A DNA stretch of 64,000 nucleotides from CAIYXB01 sp038146805 (GCA_038146805.1 JAYQSH010000003.1:62001-126000); one strand, 5' to 3'; counted from the stretch's first letter, positions 26,389 through 36,629 are shown. The notes: a model not told the origin generated them from the letters alone. A program made the numbers and translations.

Positions 26389-29130
26389 ATGTCATTATCA
26401 GGTACTAGCACAAAAAGACATTCAGAGGCAGCACTAAGAGCTCAACTTGAATCAATGCACCCTGGTCAAGAGAAGTCACAGCTAACAGCTGGGCAAATAA
26501 CAAATACAGCACAAGCAATTGAACTTCTTCAGCAACATTCATTACACTTAGCTGGCAAAACTGAACAACCTCAAACTTCTTTAGAAGATGTACTGGCTGC
26601 TATTGATGCAAGTAAAATAACAAGAAGAAGCTTAGATATTTTAGTAAACATCGTTTCGAACACAAAAGAAGCTGCTACGAAAGCAAAAGTAACAGAAAAA
26701 ATAAAAGACGCATTAGAAGCAGATCCTAAATTAGCACCAGCTTCAACTAATCCAGATAGTTTAAGAGCACTAATAGATTACATTTCAAGTGACGAAGAAA
26801 CAAAAAAAATAAAAGTCAGGGAATTTGCAAATAGTGAGCGTAGCCTCAGCATAGAATCATTCGCAAATTCAATTAGGGCAAACTCTGCTTTAAGAGGATT
26901 ATTAAATATAGCAAAAGATCAAGGCTTTGAAAGTGATATTAAAGCTCTCGAAAAAGAATTCACAGAACGTTTTACCCAAGAAAAGTAGATTCTTTTAGTG
27001 ATTATGATGACTTGAGAGCAGTATTAGCAAAAAAAATTATCGAATCAAGAAAAGCTTTTGCTGTAAGAGGTCAAGCGGCACTAAACACAAGCAAAAAATT
27101 CAATACCGTATCAGCATCAGCTGTAGAGATGGATCTCATCACAAAAGGGAAAAACACTCAGGCACAAAGGTTTAGCTTAGATGAAATTTTATACAAGATC
27201 CTTGAAGCTAAGGACCAGCAAGCAGGCAGAGAAGCCATTTCTAGTTATCATACAATGATATCGGTTCTTGAAAACAGGTGGGTAAATGGCACTCCTGCTG
27301 AACAAAGAAATGCTGCTGAACAAATGGAAACTCTTTATGCAATAGTTAAAAATAAATCAATAATGGGTGATATTCATGGAGTTTTTCAAGCAACAATAAT
27401 AGAAAATATGGATATTCTTGCAGAAATCCCAGATGAACTAAATTTTGCAACGACTAACAACCAAGAACATCTTTATACAGGTCTTACCAACAGGTTAGCT
27501 CAACTTGGAATCACAGCCTTACCTAACACACTTGGGGCTTTCGTTAGTAGATTTAAATCAAGAGCGAGTGGACTTAGCAAAACTAAGCGAGCAAAGAGCA
27601 GAAGCCCTTATACCCGTTTTATTTCAACAAAATTTACCAACAAAAGATGACTTGCTTGCTGTTGAAGTAGCAAGAGAAGTGACATCTATCGTAGATGAAG
27701 ATAACAACTATTCTGTAAATTTGAAAGCCAAACAAGACGAAGTTAAAAGAGAGATAACTCAAAGAATCCTTAATCAATTTAACTATACAAATGGTCAAGT
27801 AGATTTCTCAGATACTTACAATCAACAAATAGCAGATTTATATTTTGGTGGTCATTATTCCAGCATTGTTATAGACAAAGCTAATATTGAACGCTATATC
27901 AATTCTCACTTTCCAGCGATTGTAACCAAATCACAGAATGACAGCAATTTAAGGATCCTTGCAGATACATACCTAGAACTTGGGCAAATTCAAGCTAATC
28001 CAAATCACTATATCCAATACCTAAAAGGATTTATAGAAAAATCTCTAATAAACCCAAGATCGATATCTGGACTTAAGTCGATAGTAAGCAGATTACAAAA
28101 TGATGGTGCAATAACAAGTACAGAAGAAACTCGATTAAATAAAGCTTTTGATTCTTATACACAAAACCCAAACCAAGCCGCAAATGCATTTGAAGATTTA
28201 GCTAATATCTTCTTAGGACAACCGGGTTATACCTTTGAACTATTTTATTCAGAAGTTTATACTGCAGCAAACTTACATGATAGCTCTAGCTTTCACTCAA
28301 ACTCAGATCACTTATTAGAAGATATTAGCTCTTCAGTTGAACAATTAAGAGATGACATTATTAATTCTGATCAAGAAGTAGACGCAGAAAGGATTTTATT
28401 CAATATACTTGTTGAAGATGAAATTAAGACTACTAATCTAACCGCTGGAGAAAAACATCCTGCTCAAGGGAAACAAGGATTATTAGAAAGATTAATGTCA
28501 TATCAACCACTTGGCAGTGAAGATATAACAAAAGGTACACCAAAATTAGTTGCCCTTGCAGAACTAATTAATAGAGTCGGCGATCAATTGCGTTCACAAA
28601 GTATAACTCAAACTGAATATCAAGACACTTTGAAATATATAGAAGATCGACTTGGTATCAAGATGAAAGCAGCAGCAACAATCTATAGAGCAAACGCAGG
28701 CGTCTTAGCCAAGTACCAAGATTACTGTGCATCATTAAACACATTTGCCCATAAAAGTGTTGAGCTTGCAAGATTAAATATTTCTCTTGATAATGGAGCT
28801 GATGGAGCTCTAGCTAGAAGAATAGAAAAATCACTTGGTAAAGAGGTTTTTACTGGTGAGCAAATGCAGGCAAATATTGATACTGCTCAAGATTTTGCTC
28901 AAAGTATAACAAACGGACAAAGTCCTTATGAATGGGCTCAAGCTAATGGCTCTAATAAAAATTCTTTAGTAAGGTTAGCTATGAGAATGTCAGGACAAAG
29001 CTCAAGTGACGAGTATGCAACTATCAAAGGTTTAGAACAAAGAGGAGATCTTAGCTCAGAAAATATAAGCGATATACTTGATTTAATAAGAAATTTTGTA
29101 CAATATTTTATGAGAGCAAAGATAAGTTAA
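26389..29130 (+). CDS. Giant alpha-helical protein A2, two apparent frameshifts (about 913 aa)
   Basis: Three frames on one strand (26389-26988, 27012-27650, 27505-29130) align in order with protein A1. Adding one A to the AAAA at about 26979-26982 joins FTERFTQEK to VDSFSDYDDLRAVLAKK. Removing one G from GGGG at 27534-27537 joins ALPNTLG to LSLVDLNQERVDLAKL. Shared blocks with A1 include ILEAKDQQAGREAISSYHTM, then MSVLENRW-like and LYAIVKNKSIMGDIHGVFQATI. The protein is helical and soluble, without signal peptide. Both breaks are at single-base runs, so the gene may be intact in the organism. The ATG at 26389 follows TATATACACAG directly, hinting at a short or absent leader. Confidence 0.7.
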
Positions 29131-29131
29131 T

Positions 29132-29599
29132 ATGCACTTCCAAAGATATAAAGTTCAAAATTCAATAGATGAAAAAGACTCTAAGAAAAAAAAACAAAGA
29201 GCGACAGACTACTATTTAAAATTTTTGACAAAATATACAGAAATTCTTTTAGATGAAAATTCTACGAATAAATCTAAAATTTTTGCAATTGAAATGCTAG
29301 GTGGTTTCATTAATAACAAATATATCAAAGACACTCTAGAGTTAGCCAAAAACACCTATAAAAACAATACTCTTATTTTGGAAACTGTAAGCTCTGCTTT
29401 ATCTGGAGCCTATTTTGAATCAAAGGAAGATAGTTATGAAAACTATATTATTGAGTCAGGCATTCAAGATGAGATTAAAAAAGCTATTCAAGACGAAGAA
29501 AATAGAGCAAAAGAAGAATACCGAAACCAAGCTAATGAAGGCAAAGAAATGTCTAGATATAGAGCCGCTTTAGAGAATGTTCTAAAAAGAAGTTTATAG
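29132..29599 (+). CDS. Hypothetical helical protein, 155 aa
   Basis: Starts one base after the stop of A2, without its own Shine-Dalgarno site, so it is probably coupled to it. The sequence is highly charged and helical: a basic start (KDSKKKKQRATDYY), a HEAT/ARM-like central part (KIFAIEMLGGFINNKYIKDTLELA) and an acidic coiled-coil C-terminus. No family recognised. It may be an accessory partner of the giant proteins or a detached C-terminal domain of A2. Confidence 0.55.
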   Translation: MHFQRYKVQNSIDEKDSKKKKQRATDYYLKFLTKYTEILLDENSTNKSKIFAIEMLGGFINNKYIKDTLELAKNTYKNNTLILETVSSALSGAYFESKEDSYENYIIESGIQDEIKKAIQDEENRAKEEYRNQANEGKEMSRYRAALENVLKRSL

Positions 29600-29668
29600 G
29601 CATTTCACCTAGTTTCTTATCAAAAATCAAACTCTCTACGCTTTATATACATAAGGATAACTAACCTT

Positions 29669-32269
29669 ATGACGTGGACAGATTACATACCACAATCAAT
29701 CAAATCAGGAGCACAAGCGGGGCTAGATGCACTAAAAGAAGCACGCAAGCAAAGAGTTTTAGCCAGAAGAATAAAAGCTCAAGAAAAAGCTGAACAACAA
29801 ATTGAAAACACCTATGGTGAACTGAGGCTACCTCATGACCACACTACTGAACAAAGACTTGAAGCAACTCTAGGGTTTCAAGTAGGTGAAGAAACTGAAG
29901 CTAAATTTGCCTTAGCCGAAAAAGATCCAGAACGTCTTCATGAGATCCTAAAAGCACTTGGACAAAATTCTTCAACCGAAAGTACCACTAGGAGCGATGT
30001 GCTACAAAGCGCAAAAGGTGCCGACTGTCTTGTTGAAATTGCATCTAAGATAAAAGACCCCAAAGACATATTTAGCATAGAAACAATCTTTCTACAGGAG
30101 ATAAAATCTAAGCTACCTCATGAAGCTGCCATTCACTTAGAAAATACTGATTGGGGAATAGTTAATTCAAGATTTGCACATCAGCCACAAATCCTAAGAG
30201 ATATTAATATCTATAAAGCTTTAGAAGAATATTTTATTGCAAAAAGTGAGTATTTAAGTTCAGATTCAGCAAATAACGAAGCACAAAAAACTCGTTACGA
30301 AAATGCTGTTATAGACTTAGCTGAATTAAGCATTGATCCTGATAGCAGAGATATTTTAAACTCTACAACCAGCACCCCTAGCGGGCCAGCTCGATCAAAG
30401 CATAAAAACTTTTTAGATCAAATGAAAGCAAGAGGATCTTCATATTTTGAAAAAGCACTTCATAGGCATTTAGAAAACGAAGGACTACTTAATGAAATTA
30501 ATAATCTAAGACAAATCATTGCAAATCCAATCGAAAATAGTGAACATACATTAGTAAAAGACCCTAATCGTTCTGGATTAAGGATGATACTAGCAAACGA
30601 TATTTTAAGAACCAGCAATCATAGATTAAAATCAGATTCAATTTCAGTAGGTGTTTTAGGTAGATTAACAGGATTTATTTCAGGTAACAATCTAGAAAAA
30701 ATAGATATTAGCACCCAAGACTTAGTTGATATTTACGGACAAGATAATTATGATAGATATTTGTCTAATAGAACTGGTTATGAATTTAGATTGGATAATT
30801 TCATTGTAGATTTATATTCTGGTTCAACAGGTTTAAACACAAATAACCCAAACGATCCTCTAATTAATACTAAAGCAGGAGCTGTAAGACAATTAGTTGA
30901 AGTCTTTAGTGTAATTAAATTAAGAATCGATAGAGAATCAGATCCAACAAAGAAAAAAACTTTAGTCAAACAGCAAGAACTCTTAAGTCAACTTATCAAA
31001 AATTCTTCTAGTCCAAATAGTAGCTTAGTTCCACACGGAGTCTACATGCAAATACAGCATACATTAAATAACGAAACAGGTGCTGTCTTACACTCACTAT
31101 TACCTCTCAGCGAGAGTATGAAATTAAGTACAATAAAAGCTGAAGTAATAAAACAGAAAGAAAGACTAGAAAGAAAACATCCTGATGCAAGAACTTCTCA
31201 ACTTCTACAAGACCTTGAGTATCTTGAACAACAAACTGGTCTTAATGACCCTAAAGCATTCACAACAGTCATCGGGAATATTGTTTCTGAGCAATCAACC
31301 TTAACAACAAACCTTGCTGACAGTTTTCTTGACATAGTAACTGGTGGTAATCAAATTATGAGTAATGTAATTACTAGTGCTCTTGATGCTGATCCAAAAG
31401 GTAATGGCTTAGCACAGCTATTTGAAGAGTCTTTAACAGGTACAGCAAAGAGAGGTAGTACTGAAGAATTATTAGCGAACATATTCATCGCAGATCAAAG
31501 AGAGTCGAGAGCTAAGTTTGATGAAGAAAACCTTGGCACGATATCAAGCTTATGCTTATCTGAATCAAAACGATTCAACCAAGCAATGCTAATTAGGACA
31601 ATTGCTGATGGTGATATTAATCAAAGAAGTATTCAATATGATGAAAGTGGTACCGAGAGAAAAATTGTAGGTATAGCTCATATCTTTGCAAAAATTGACT
31701 CTAGTAGAGCCACAGCTGCAGTTAAAGAAGATGCTAAAGAAAGAGTGTTAGAAGCTCTTGGAATAGATATAACCAGTTTAAATGGGTCCACTATACTTAC
31801 TAATATTAAGACTTTAAACTTTGCAGAGACTTTGGTTGGAGCTAATAGTTTCAATGCAAAACAAGCAGTTGAAAATATTCAAAGTTCTGAAGCAAGAACT
31901 TTAGATACAATTAAAGCCTTCCATAACGTAGTTAGCGTAGATAAGCAGTCAAGTCCTGTCTTTATAAATGCCTTTTTTAAACAATTTACTGCCGAACAAG
32001 ATATGGCTAAAATTCAAGAGACTCTAAGTATAGTTAATGATGCCTTTAACAGTACTAATCAAGTTGATGATTTTGATCAGAGATTAAGTCAAATGAAAGA
32101 CTATATCAAAGAAAATTCAGGTAAAGGAGAGCTTGCAGATTCATTTGATGTATTTAATTTTCATACCGAGCAAGATGGTCAAGGATTTGGTCAATTAGTT
32201 AATCAACTTCTCAGACACTGGGGTTTTGACCAACTTGCTGAAATAATTTCAAGATTACTTAAAGGCTAA
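29669..32269 (+). CDS. Giant alpha-helical protein A3, 866 aa
   Basis: A third large helical, soluble protein. A basic N-terminal helix (LKEARKQRVLARRIKAQEKAEQ) leads into a long series of helices without membrane segments. Its C-terminal third follows the pattern of A1: LAQLFEESLTG, then ELLANIFIADQRESRAKF, then VGIAHIFAKIDSSRATAAVKED and RVLEALGI, matching in order and spacing LATLYEAIAN, LLQKIIEQDEEEAKRA, VALGRLIQKIKTSGASEEE and YILGNL. Similarity over the first two thirds is weaker. An AAGGATAAC site lies about 10 bases before the ATG, with TATATACATAAG just upstream. This copy has no frame break. Function unknown. Confidence 0.7.
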   Translation: MTWTDYIPQSIKSGAQAGLDALKEARKQRVLARRIKAQEKAEQQIENTYGELRLPHDHTTEQRLEATLGFQVGEETEAKFALAEKDPERLHEILKALGQNSSTESTTRSDVLQSAKGADCLVEIASKIKDPKDIFSIETIFLQEIKSKLPHEAAIHLENTDWGIVNSRFAHQPQILRDINIYKALEEYFIAKSEYLSSDSANNEAQKTRYENAVIDLAELSIDPDSRDILNSTTSTPSGPARSKHKNFLDQMKARGSSYFEKALHRHLENEGLLNEINNLRQIIANPIENSEHTLVKDPNRSGLRMILANDILRTSNHRLKSDSISVGVLGRLTGFISGNNLEKIDISTQDLVDIYGQDNYDRYLSNRTGYEFRLDNFIVDLYSGSTGLNTNNPNDPLINTKAGAVRQLVEVFSVIKLRIDRESDPTKKKTLVKQQELLSQLIKNSSSPNSSLVPHGVYMQIQHTLNNETGAVLHSLLPLSESMKLSTIKAEVIKQKERLERKHPDARTSQLLQDLEYLEQQTGLNDPKAFTTVIGNIVSEQSTLTTNLADSFLDIVTGGNQIMSNVITSALDADPKGNGLAQLFEESLTGTAKRGSTEELLANIFIADQRESRAKFDEENLGTISSLCLSESKRFNQAMLIRTIADGDINQRSIQYDESGTERKIVGIAHIFAKIDSSRATAAVKEDAKERVLEALGIDITSLNGSTILTNIKTLNFAETLVGANSFNAKQAVENIQSSEARTLDTIKAFHNVVSVDKQSSPVFINAFFKQFTAEQDMAKIQETLSIVNDAFNSTNQVDDFDQRLSQMKDYIKENSGKGELADSFDVFNFHTEQDGQGFGQLVNQLLRHWGFDQLAEIISRLLKG

Positions 32270-32368
32270 AGCAACTAGTAATACAATTTTATACATTAAA
32301 CCATATTAACTTATAACCAAGAAGACACTGCTAAAAAATTATCTATATAGATAAAAGGAATATTTTAA

Positions 32369-32914
32369 TGGGTCACGCAGCATCAATACTTAAAAGACGA
32401 TACACCAATTTTTCAGATCTCTGAAGAGAATAAAAACTTCGCTGATTTAGGAGTTCTAGGAAGCATGGTGCTTCTAGATACTATGGGAGATGATCTTTCT
32501 ATTGTGAACGCTGCAAGAGTTTCTTATGCTTCTGAATCTGATGCATTTGAAGAGCGTGACAAAAAACTAGTTAAGTATTTAGCGAAGCACAAACACTGGA
32601 CTCCATTTGAACAAAACTCTCTTAAGTCTAAAGTTTAGTGTCCTATCTATATTGCTCGTCAATGGATGAAACATAGATGCTGGTTTTTCAACGAGATCTC
32701 TGTTCGCTATACTATTTTTGATAACACAGTTTATAAACCAGATGATTTTCGTAAGTAAGCGTTGCTTCTGAAGATGAAATAAACCAATAAAAACTGCAGC
32801 GATTTATTCAAGTGCAACAAAAATTCGCCGAAGATTCATATAACCAATTACTTGAATTAGGGTTTTTGGGAGAACAAGCCCGTGGAGTGCTTCCCGTAGG
32901 TTCGCGCACTTAGA
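32369..32914 (+). pseudogene. thyX pseudogene copy 1
   Basis: Diverged copy of the intact thyX at 34054: it opens ATGGGTCACGCAGCATCAAT like the real gene, with an AAAAGGA site before it. It keeps recognisable stretches (KYLAKHKHWTPFEQNS, ARQWMKHRCWFFNEI, EQARGVLPVGSR) but has several frameshifts, a TAG in place of the codon after KSKV, and a TAA after DDFRK. It lacks the last quarter of the gene. Its second half lies in a tandem duplication. Confidence 0.88.
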
Positions 32915-32983
32915 TTAACACGTCCCTCCCCCGAACCTTGTCATTTTATCTCATTTTTTTAAAAGCTTTAATTTAAAAAAAGT

Positions 32984-33247
32984 CTATGCCGCTATCCCAG
33001 AAGCAAATATGGGTTTTGCTTTATCATAGAGTTTTTGTATAAACTCCATCATAGAGACCTTTGCATCAAAAGGCTTTTCAAAAGCATTTACAAAACTGTC
33101 TGTAAAAGATTCAAAGAATGGACTCACGACATCGCGATCTTGATGAGTATTGTTATTCTCATCAGGACTCGCAAGAGCTTCTTGATACAATCGAGCAGTC
33201 TCATCTCCTAAGATTTTTGCTCTTTGCATTCTAGGCAAACCTGTCAA
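32984..33247 (-). pseudogene. Truncated copy of the small gene at 33627
   Basis: The upstream duplicate of the gene at 33627-33941, 87 codons from its first usable ATG. A TAA replaces the Gln codon of DQNPKLTGL just upstream, and the duplication breakpoint removes the promoter and N-terminus. The remaining reading frame is still open to the same ending (KAKPIFASGIAA), so a shortened product is possible if anything is transcribed. Confidence 0.6.
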
Positions 33248-33290
33248 TTTTGGATTTTAGTCAAAAATGCTATCGTGATTTAAATTAATT

Positions 33291-33561
33291 CTATATTGCT
33301 CGTCAATGGATGAAACAAAGATGCTGGTTTTTCAACGAGATCTCTGTTCGCTATACTATTTTGATAACACAGTTTATAAACCAGATGATTTTCGTAAGTA
33401 AGCGTTGCTTCTGAAGATGAAATAAAACCAATAAAAACTGTAGCGATTTATTCAAGTGCAACAAAAATTCGCCGAAGATTCATATCACCAATTACTTGAA
33501 TTAGGGTTTTTGGGAGAACAAGCCCGTGGAGTGCTTCCCGTAGGTTCGCGCACTTAGATTA
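33291..33561 (+). pseudogene. thyX pseudogene copy 2 (internal fragment)
   Basis: The duplicated portion of the first thyX remnant, without the 5' part. It keeps the ARQWMK and EQARGVLPVG stretches in shifted frames, and shares the GTAAGTAAGC stop region and the GCGCACTTAG ending with copy 1. It has additional one-base differences (a lost T near 33359, a gained A near 33428). Confidence 0.85.
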
Positions 33562-33626
33562 ACACGTCCCTCCCCCGAACCTTGTCATTTTATCTCATTT
33601 TTTTAAAAGCTTTAATTTAAAAAAGT

Positions 33627-33941
33627 CTATGCCGCTATCCCAGAAGCAAATATGGGTTTTGCTTTATCATAGAGTTTTTGTATAAACTCCATCATAGAGA
33701 CCTTTGCATCAAAAGGCTTTTCAAAAGCATTTACAAAACTGTCTGTAAAAGATTTAAAGAATGGACTCACGACATCGCGATCTTGATGAGTATTGTTATG
33801 CTCATCAGGACACGCAAGAGCTTCTTGATACAATCGAGCAATCTCACGTCCTAAGATTTTTGCTTTTTGCATTCTAGACAAACCTGTCAATTTTGGATTT
33901 TGGTCAAAAATGCTATCGTGATTTAAATTAATAGATATCAT
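33627..33941 (-). CDS. Small hypothetical protein, 104 aa
   Basis: Start chosen at the ATG at 33941 (MISINLNHDSIFDQNPKL); an ATG 36 bases further up would add only a hydrophobic, Tyr-rich stretch. The protein is soluble: a basic helix (SRMQKAKILGREIARLYQEAL), an acidic linker (PDEHNNTHQDRDVV), and a helical C-terminal half rich in Phe and Lys. No family recognised. A second, truncated copy exists in the tandem duplication. The sequence between it and thyX (33942-34030) is very AT-rich and appears to hold promoters in both directions. Confidence 0.5.
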   Translation of the reverse strand: MISINLNHDSIFDQNPKLTGLSRMQKAKILGREIARLYQEALACPDEHNNTHQDRDVVSPFFKSFTDSFVNAFEKPFDAKVSMMEFIQKLYDKAKPIFASGIAA

Positions 33942-34053
33942 AAAATTAAATAATAACAAATAATATATGTAATACATTAAATAATATAAATAATATTTTT
34001 ATAATCATAAAAACTGATAGAATAATATTATCTAATTAAAAGGAAATTTACAC

Positions 34054-34839
34054 ATGGGTCACGCTGCATCAATACTTAAAAACGATAAACCGATATTTGA
34101 AATCGATAGTGAAAATCCACGACTAGCCAATATGGGAGTTCTTGGCACAATGGAACTACTCGATGTTATGGGTGATGATCTTAGTATTGTCAATGCCGCA
34201 AGAGTTTCTTATGCTTCTGAATCAAATGCCTTTGAAGAAAAAGACAAAAAGCTAGTTAAGTATCTAGCAAAGCACAAACACTGGACCCCCTTTGAACAAA
34301 ACTCTCTAAAATTTAGAGTTAAGTGCCCTATTTATATTGCACGTCAATGGATGAAACATAGATGCTGGGTCTTTAACGAAATTTCTGCTCGTTATACTAT
34401 TTTTGATAACACTGTTTATAAACCTGATGAATTTAGAAAACAAGCAGTGCGCAATAAACAAGCAAGTGATGCCTCAGAAGGTGAAATCAATCAAGAACTT
34501 GCAAACGAAATTTACGAACAAGCAACAAAAACTGCTATTGATTCTTACAACAAACTACTCGAACTTGGTGTCTGCCGTGAACAAGCTCGGGGAGTGCTTC
34601 CTGTGGGTTCACATACAGAATTTATTACAACAGTAAACCTAAGAAACTTTATGCATTGGTATATGCTTCGTGCACCAAAAGATGCACAATGGGAAATCCA
34701 ACAATACGCACACGCCGCTCTTAAATTAATTGAACCAAAGTTTCCTGTTGCAATTGAATGTTTTAAAGAGCTACAAGAAGAAGCATTAGAAGATGCTATC
34801 AAACTCAAAGAAATCAAAGATAGTTTAAAAAACAACTAG
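34054..34839 (+). CDS. thyX: Flavin-dependent thymidylate synthase
   Basis: ThyX makes dTMP from dUMP using methylene-tetrahydrofolate, FAD and NADPH. The core is present: a His-rich stretch (KHKHWTPFEQNSLKFRVKCPIYIARQWMKH), then the family motif RHRxxSxNExSxRY in the form KHRCWVFNEISARY near residue 107. The first Arg is Lys and the first Ser position is Trp, while Asn-Glu and the final Arg-Tyr are kept. The later substrate-binding stretch (CREQARGVLPVGSHTEFITTVNLRNFMHWYMLR) is typical. Length 261 aa. AAAAGGA lies 9 bases before the ATG. Two decayed copies sit just upstream. Confidence 0.92.
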   Translation: MGHAASILKNDKPIFEIDSENPRLANMGVLGTMELLDVMGDDLSIVNAARVSYASESNAFEEKDKKLVKYLAKHKHWTPFEQNSLKFRVKCPIYIARQWMKHRCWVFNEISARYTIFDNTVYKPDEFRKQAVRNKQASDASEGEINQELANEIYEQATKTAIDSYNKLLELGVCREQARGVLPVGSHTEFITTVNLRNFMHWYMLRAPKDAQWEIQQYAHAALKLIEPKFPVAIECFKELQEEALEDAIKLKEIKDSLKNN

Positions 34840-34854
34840 CTACTTTAACACAAA

Positions 34855-35751
34855 CTATTTGAGAATCCATTCAAGCAAAGCTTTTTGCGTATGCAATCTG
34901 TTTTCTGCTTGATTCAAAATTGTTTCTTCGTGGTTTTCTAAAGCTTCAGCTGTAATCTCTTCACCACGATGAGCTGGCAAACAATGTAAAACAATTGCTG
35001 TATCTTTTGCATACTCAGTCATCAAAGCTTTGTTTACTTGGTAACCATGAAATATTTTTTTACGTCTTTGTGCGTCTCTCTCTTGACCCATACTAGACCA
35101 AACATCTGTATAAACCACATCTGCATCTTGCGCCGCTTCGCCCACACCATGAGTAACAGTAGAGAAATCAGATTCAAACTCTGATTTTGGTTCATACTCA
35201 ACCGGGCAAGCAACATGAATATTAATACCAAGCTTTGCACAAGCTAACATCAATGAGTGCACTGTATTGTTGCCATCACCGATATAAGCAATTTTTAAAT
35301 CTTTAAAGGTACCAAAGTGTTCTTTGATTGTAAGCAAGTCAGCAAGTGTTTGACAAGGATGCTCCAAATCACTTAAACCATTTATAACTGGAATCGAAGA
35401 AAACTTTGTAGCTTCTTCTAAAACTTCATGACCAAAAGTTCTAATCATCAAACCGTCTAGATACCTAGACATTACTCTAGAAATATCCGCTCTAGTTTCT
35501 CTTTCAAAAATCTGAATTTCACTAGCGTTCAAAACCACAGTTGAACCACCAAGTTGTTGCATACCAACTTCAAAACTAATACGAGTACGCAAACTAGGCT
35601 TCTCAAAAACCAATCCTAAAGTTTTACCACGCAAAATATCGCTTTGGTCGCCGCCTTCTTTAAGCTCAAGCTTAAGTTCAGCCGCTCTATCTAAAAGCAT
35701 AAGCAATTCTTCTTTGCTTACATCATTAATACTAAGGAAATTTCTAACCAT
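34855..35751 (-). CDS. argF: Ornithine carbamoyltransferase
   Basis: Converts ornithine and carbamoyl phosphate to citrulline in arginine synthesis. The carbamoyl-phosphate site is PSLRTRISFEVG (family SxRTR) near residue 55; HPCQTLADL near residue 130 and the ornithine loop HCLPAHRGEEIT near residue 255 follow; DVWSSMGQE also matches. Length 298 aa from the ATG at 35751; a TTG three codons earlier would also be in frame, but a TATATT box ends 7 bases before the ATG and favours the shorter, leaderless form. It converges on thyX with a 15-base gap and no visible terminator. Confidence 0.95.
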   Translation of the reverse strand: MVRNFLSINDVSKEELLMLLDRAAELKLELKEGGDQSDILRGKTLGLVFEKPSLRTRISFEVGMQQLGGSTVVLNASEIQIFERETRADISRVMSRYLDGLMIRTFGHEVLEEATKFSSIPVINGLSDLEHPCQTLADLLTIKEHFGTFKDLKIAYIGDGNNTVHSLMLACAKLGINIHVACPVEYEPKSEFESDFSTVTHGVGEAAQDADVVYTDVWSSMGQERDAQRRKKIFHGYQVNKALMTEYAKDTAIVLHCLPAHRGEEITAEALENHEETILNQAENRLHTQKALLEWILK

Positions 35752-35792
35752 CAGTAACAATATATCACTGTTTGGCTAGTTATTAAACTAGG

Positions 35793-36629
35793 CTAAGCTA
35801 TTGAAGATTTCAAGATAATTTGCTTAGCATCTTGCCACTTTTGTTCTAACTCAGCTGGTGAATATTGATTCATTTGCTTAGCTTCTTCTTGGCAAAGTTG
35901 CATCATTAAATCAAACCTTTTAACAAATTTATTATTTGTCATGCGCAAGGCTTCTTCAGGATCAATTTTAAACCAACGAGCAATATTTACAACCGTAAAT
36001 AAAATATCACCAAGCTCAAGTTCAGCTTCAGTTTTCATTTGTGAATTTACAAAATCATCGGCATGAGGATCTTTTGCTTGTGCGCGTGATGCTTCAACAA
36101 TTTCTTTTAATTCATCAATCTCAGAAAGTAATTGTTGATAAAGTTTTTCTTCTTGATCCCATTCAAAACTTTCTTTTACAGCTTTTTTAGAAATTTTCCA
36201 AGCACGCGCAAGAGCAGGCATTTCTTTTGGAATGCCCTCAAAAATTGACTTTCGAGATTGTTTTTCTTTGGCTTTTTGCGCATCCCAAAGTGTGTCAACT
36301 TCTTTGGTGTTTTGTGCTGTGTCATTAGCAAAAACATGTGGATGTCTTTTTATCATTTTTTCATTGATTTTTTTGACAACAGAAGCAAAATCAAATTCTT
36401 GTTTTTCTTGTGCAATTCTTGAATGTAAAACAATCTGCAACAAAAGATCACCTAATTCTTCTTCTAATTCTTGAGGATCTTTTTTGTCTATAGCTTCTAA
36501 GGTTTCATAAAGTTCTTCAAGTAGATATCTCTTGAGAGATTCGTGACTTTGTTTCAAATTCCAAACACAACCTTTTTCAGGATCTCTGATTTGTTTTATG
36601 GTTTCTATAAAATTATCTATTTCTTGCAT
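35793..36629 (-). CDS. mazG: Nucleoside triphosphate pyrophosphohydrolase MazG
   Basis: Hydrolyses NTPs/dNTPs to NMP and pyrophosphate, cleaning aberrant nucleotides. Two tandem all-alpha MazG domains are visible: the first with CVWNLKQSHESLKRYLLEELYETLEAI and the metal-binding EELGDLLLQIVLHS; the second with EIDELKEIVEA and ELELGDILFTVVNIARW. Each carries the ExxE...ExxD metal ligands. Length 278 aa is typical of the two-domain form. It is divergent from nrnA with only 34 bases between their start codons, so the two promoters must overlap. Confidence 0.93.
   Translation of the reverse strand: MQEIDNFIETIKQIRDPEKGCVWNLKQSHESLKRYLLEELYETLEAIDKKDPQELEEELGDLLLQIVLHSRIAQEKQEFDFASVVKKINEKMIKRHPHVFANDTAQNTKEVDTLWDAQKAKEKQSRKSIFEGIPKEMPALARAWKISKKAVKESFEWDQEEKLYQQLLSEIDELKEIVEASRAQAKDPHADDFVNSQMKTEAELELGDILFTVVNIARWFKIDPEEALRMTNNKFVKRFDLMMQLCQEEAKQMNQYSPAELEQKWQDAKQIILKSSIA

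Larger units (their letters stand above)
32647..33932 (+). repeat. 644-bp tandem duplication
   Basis: 32647-33290 and 33291-33932 are near-identical direct copies, each starting CTATATTGCTCGTCAATGG inside the thyX remnant and ending ATCGTGATTTAAATTAAT after a small minus-strand gene. They differ by scattered substitutions and single-base indels, so the duplication is not brand new. The breakpoint lies in the AATTAATtCTATATT junction. Confidence 0.9.

Noticed and set aside
34403..34835. Additional frames on both strands inside thyX
   Set aside because: They lie wholly inside the well-conserved thyX gene and have no independent signals.
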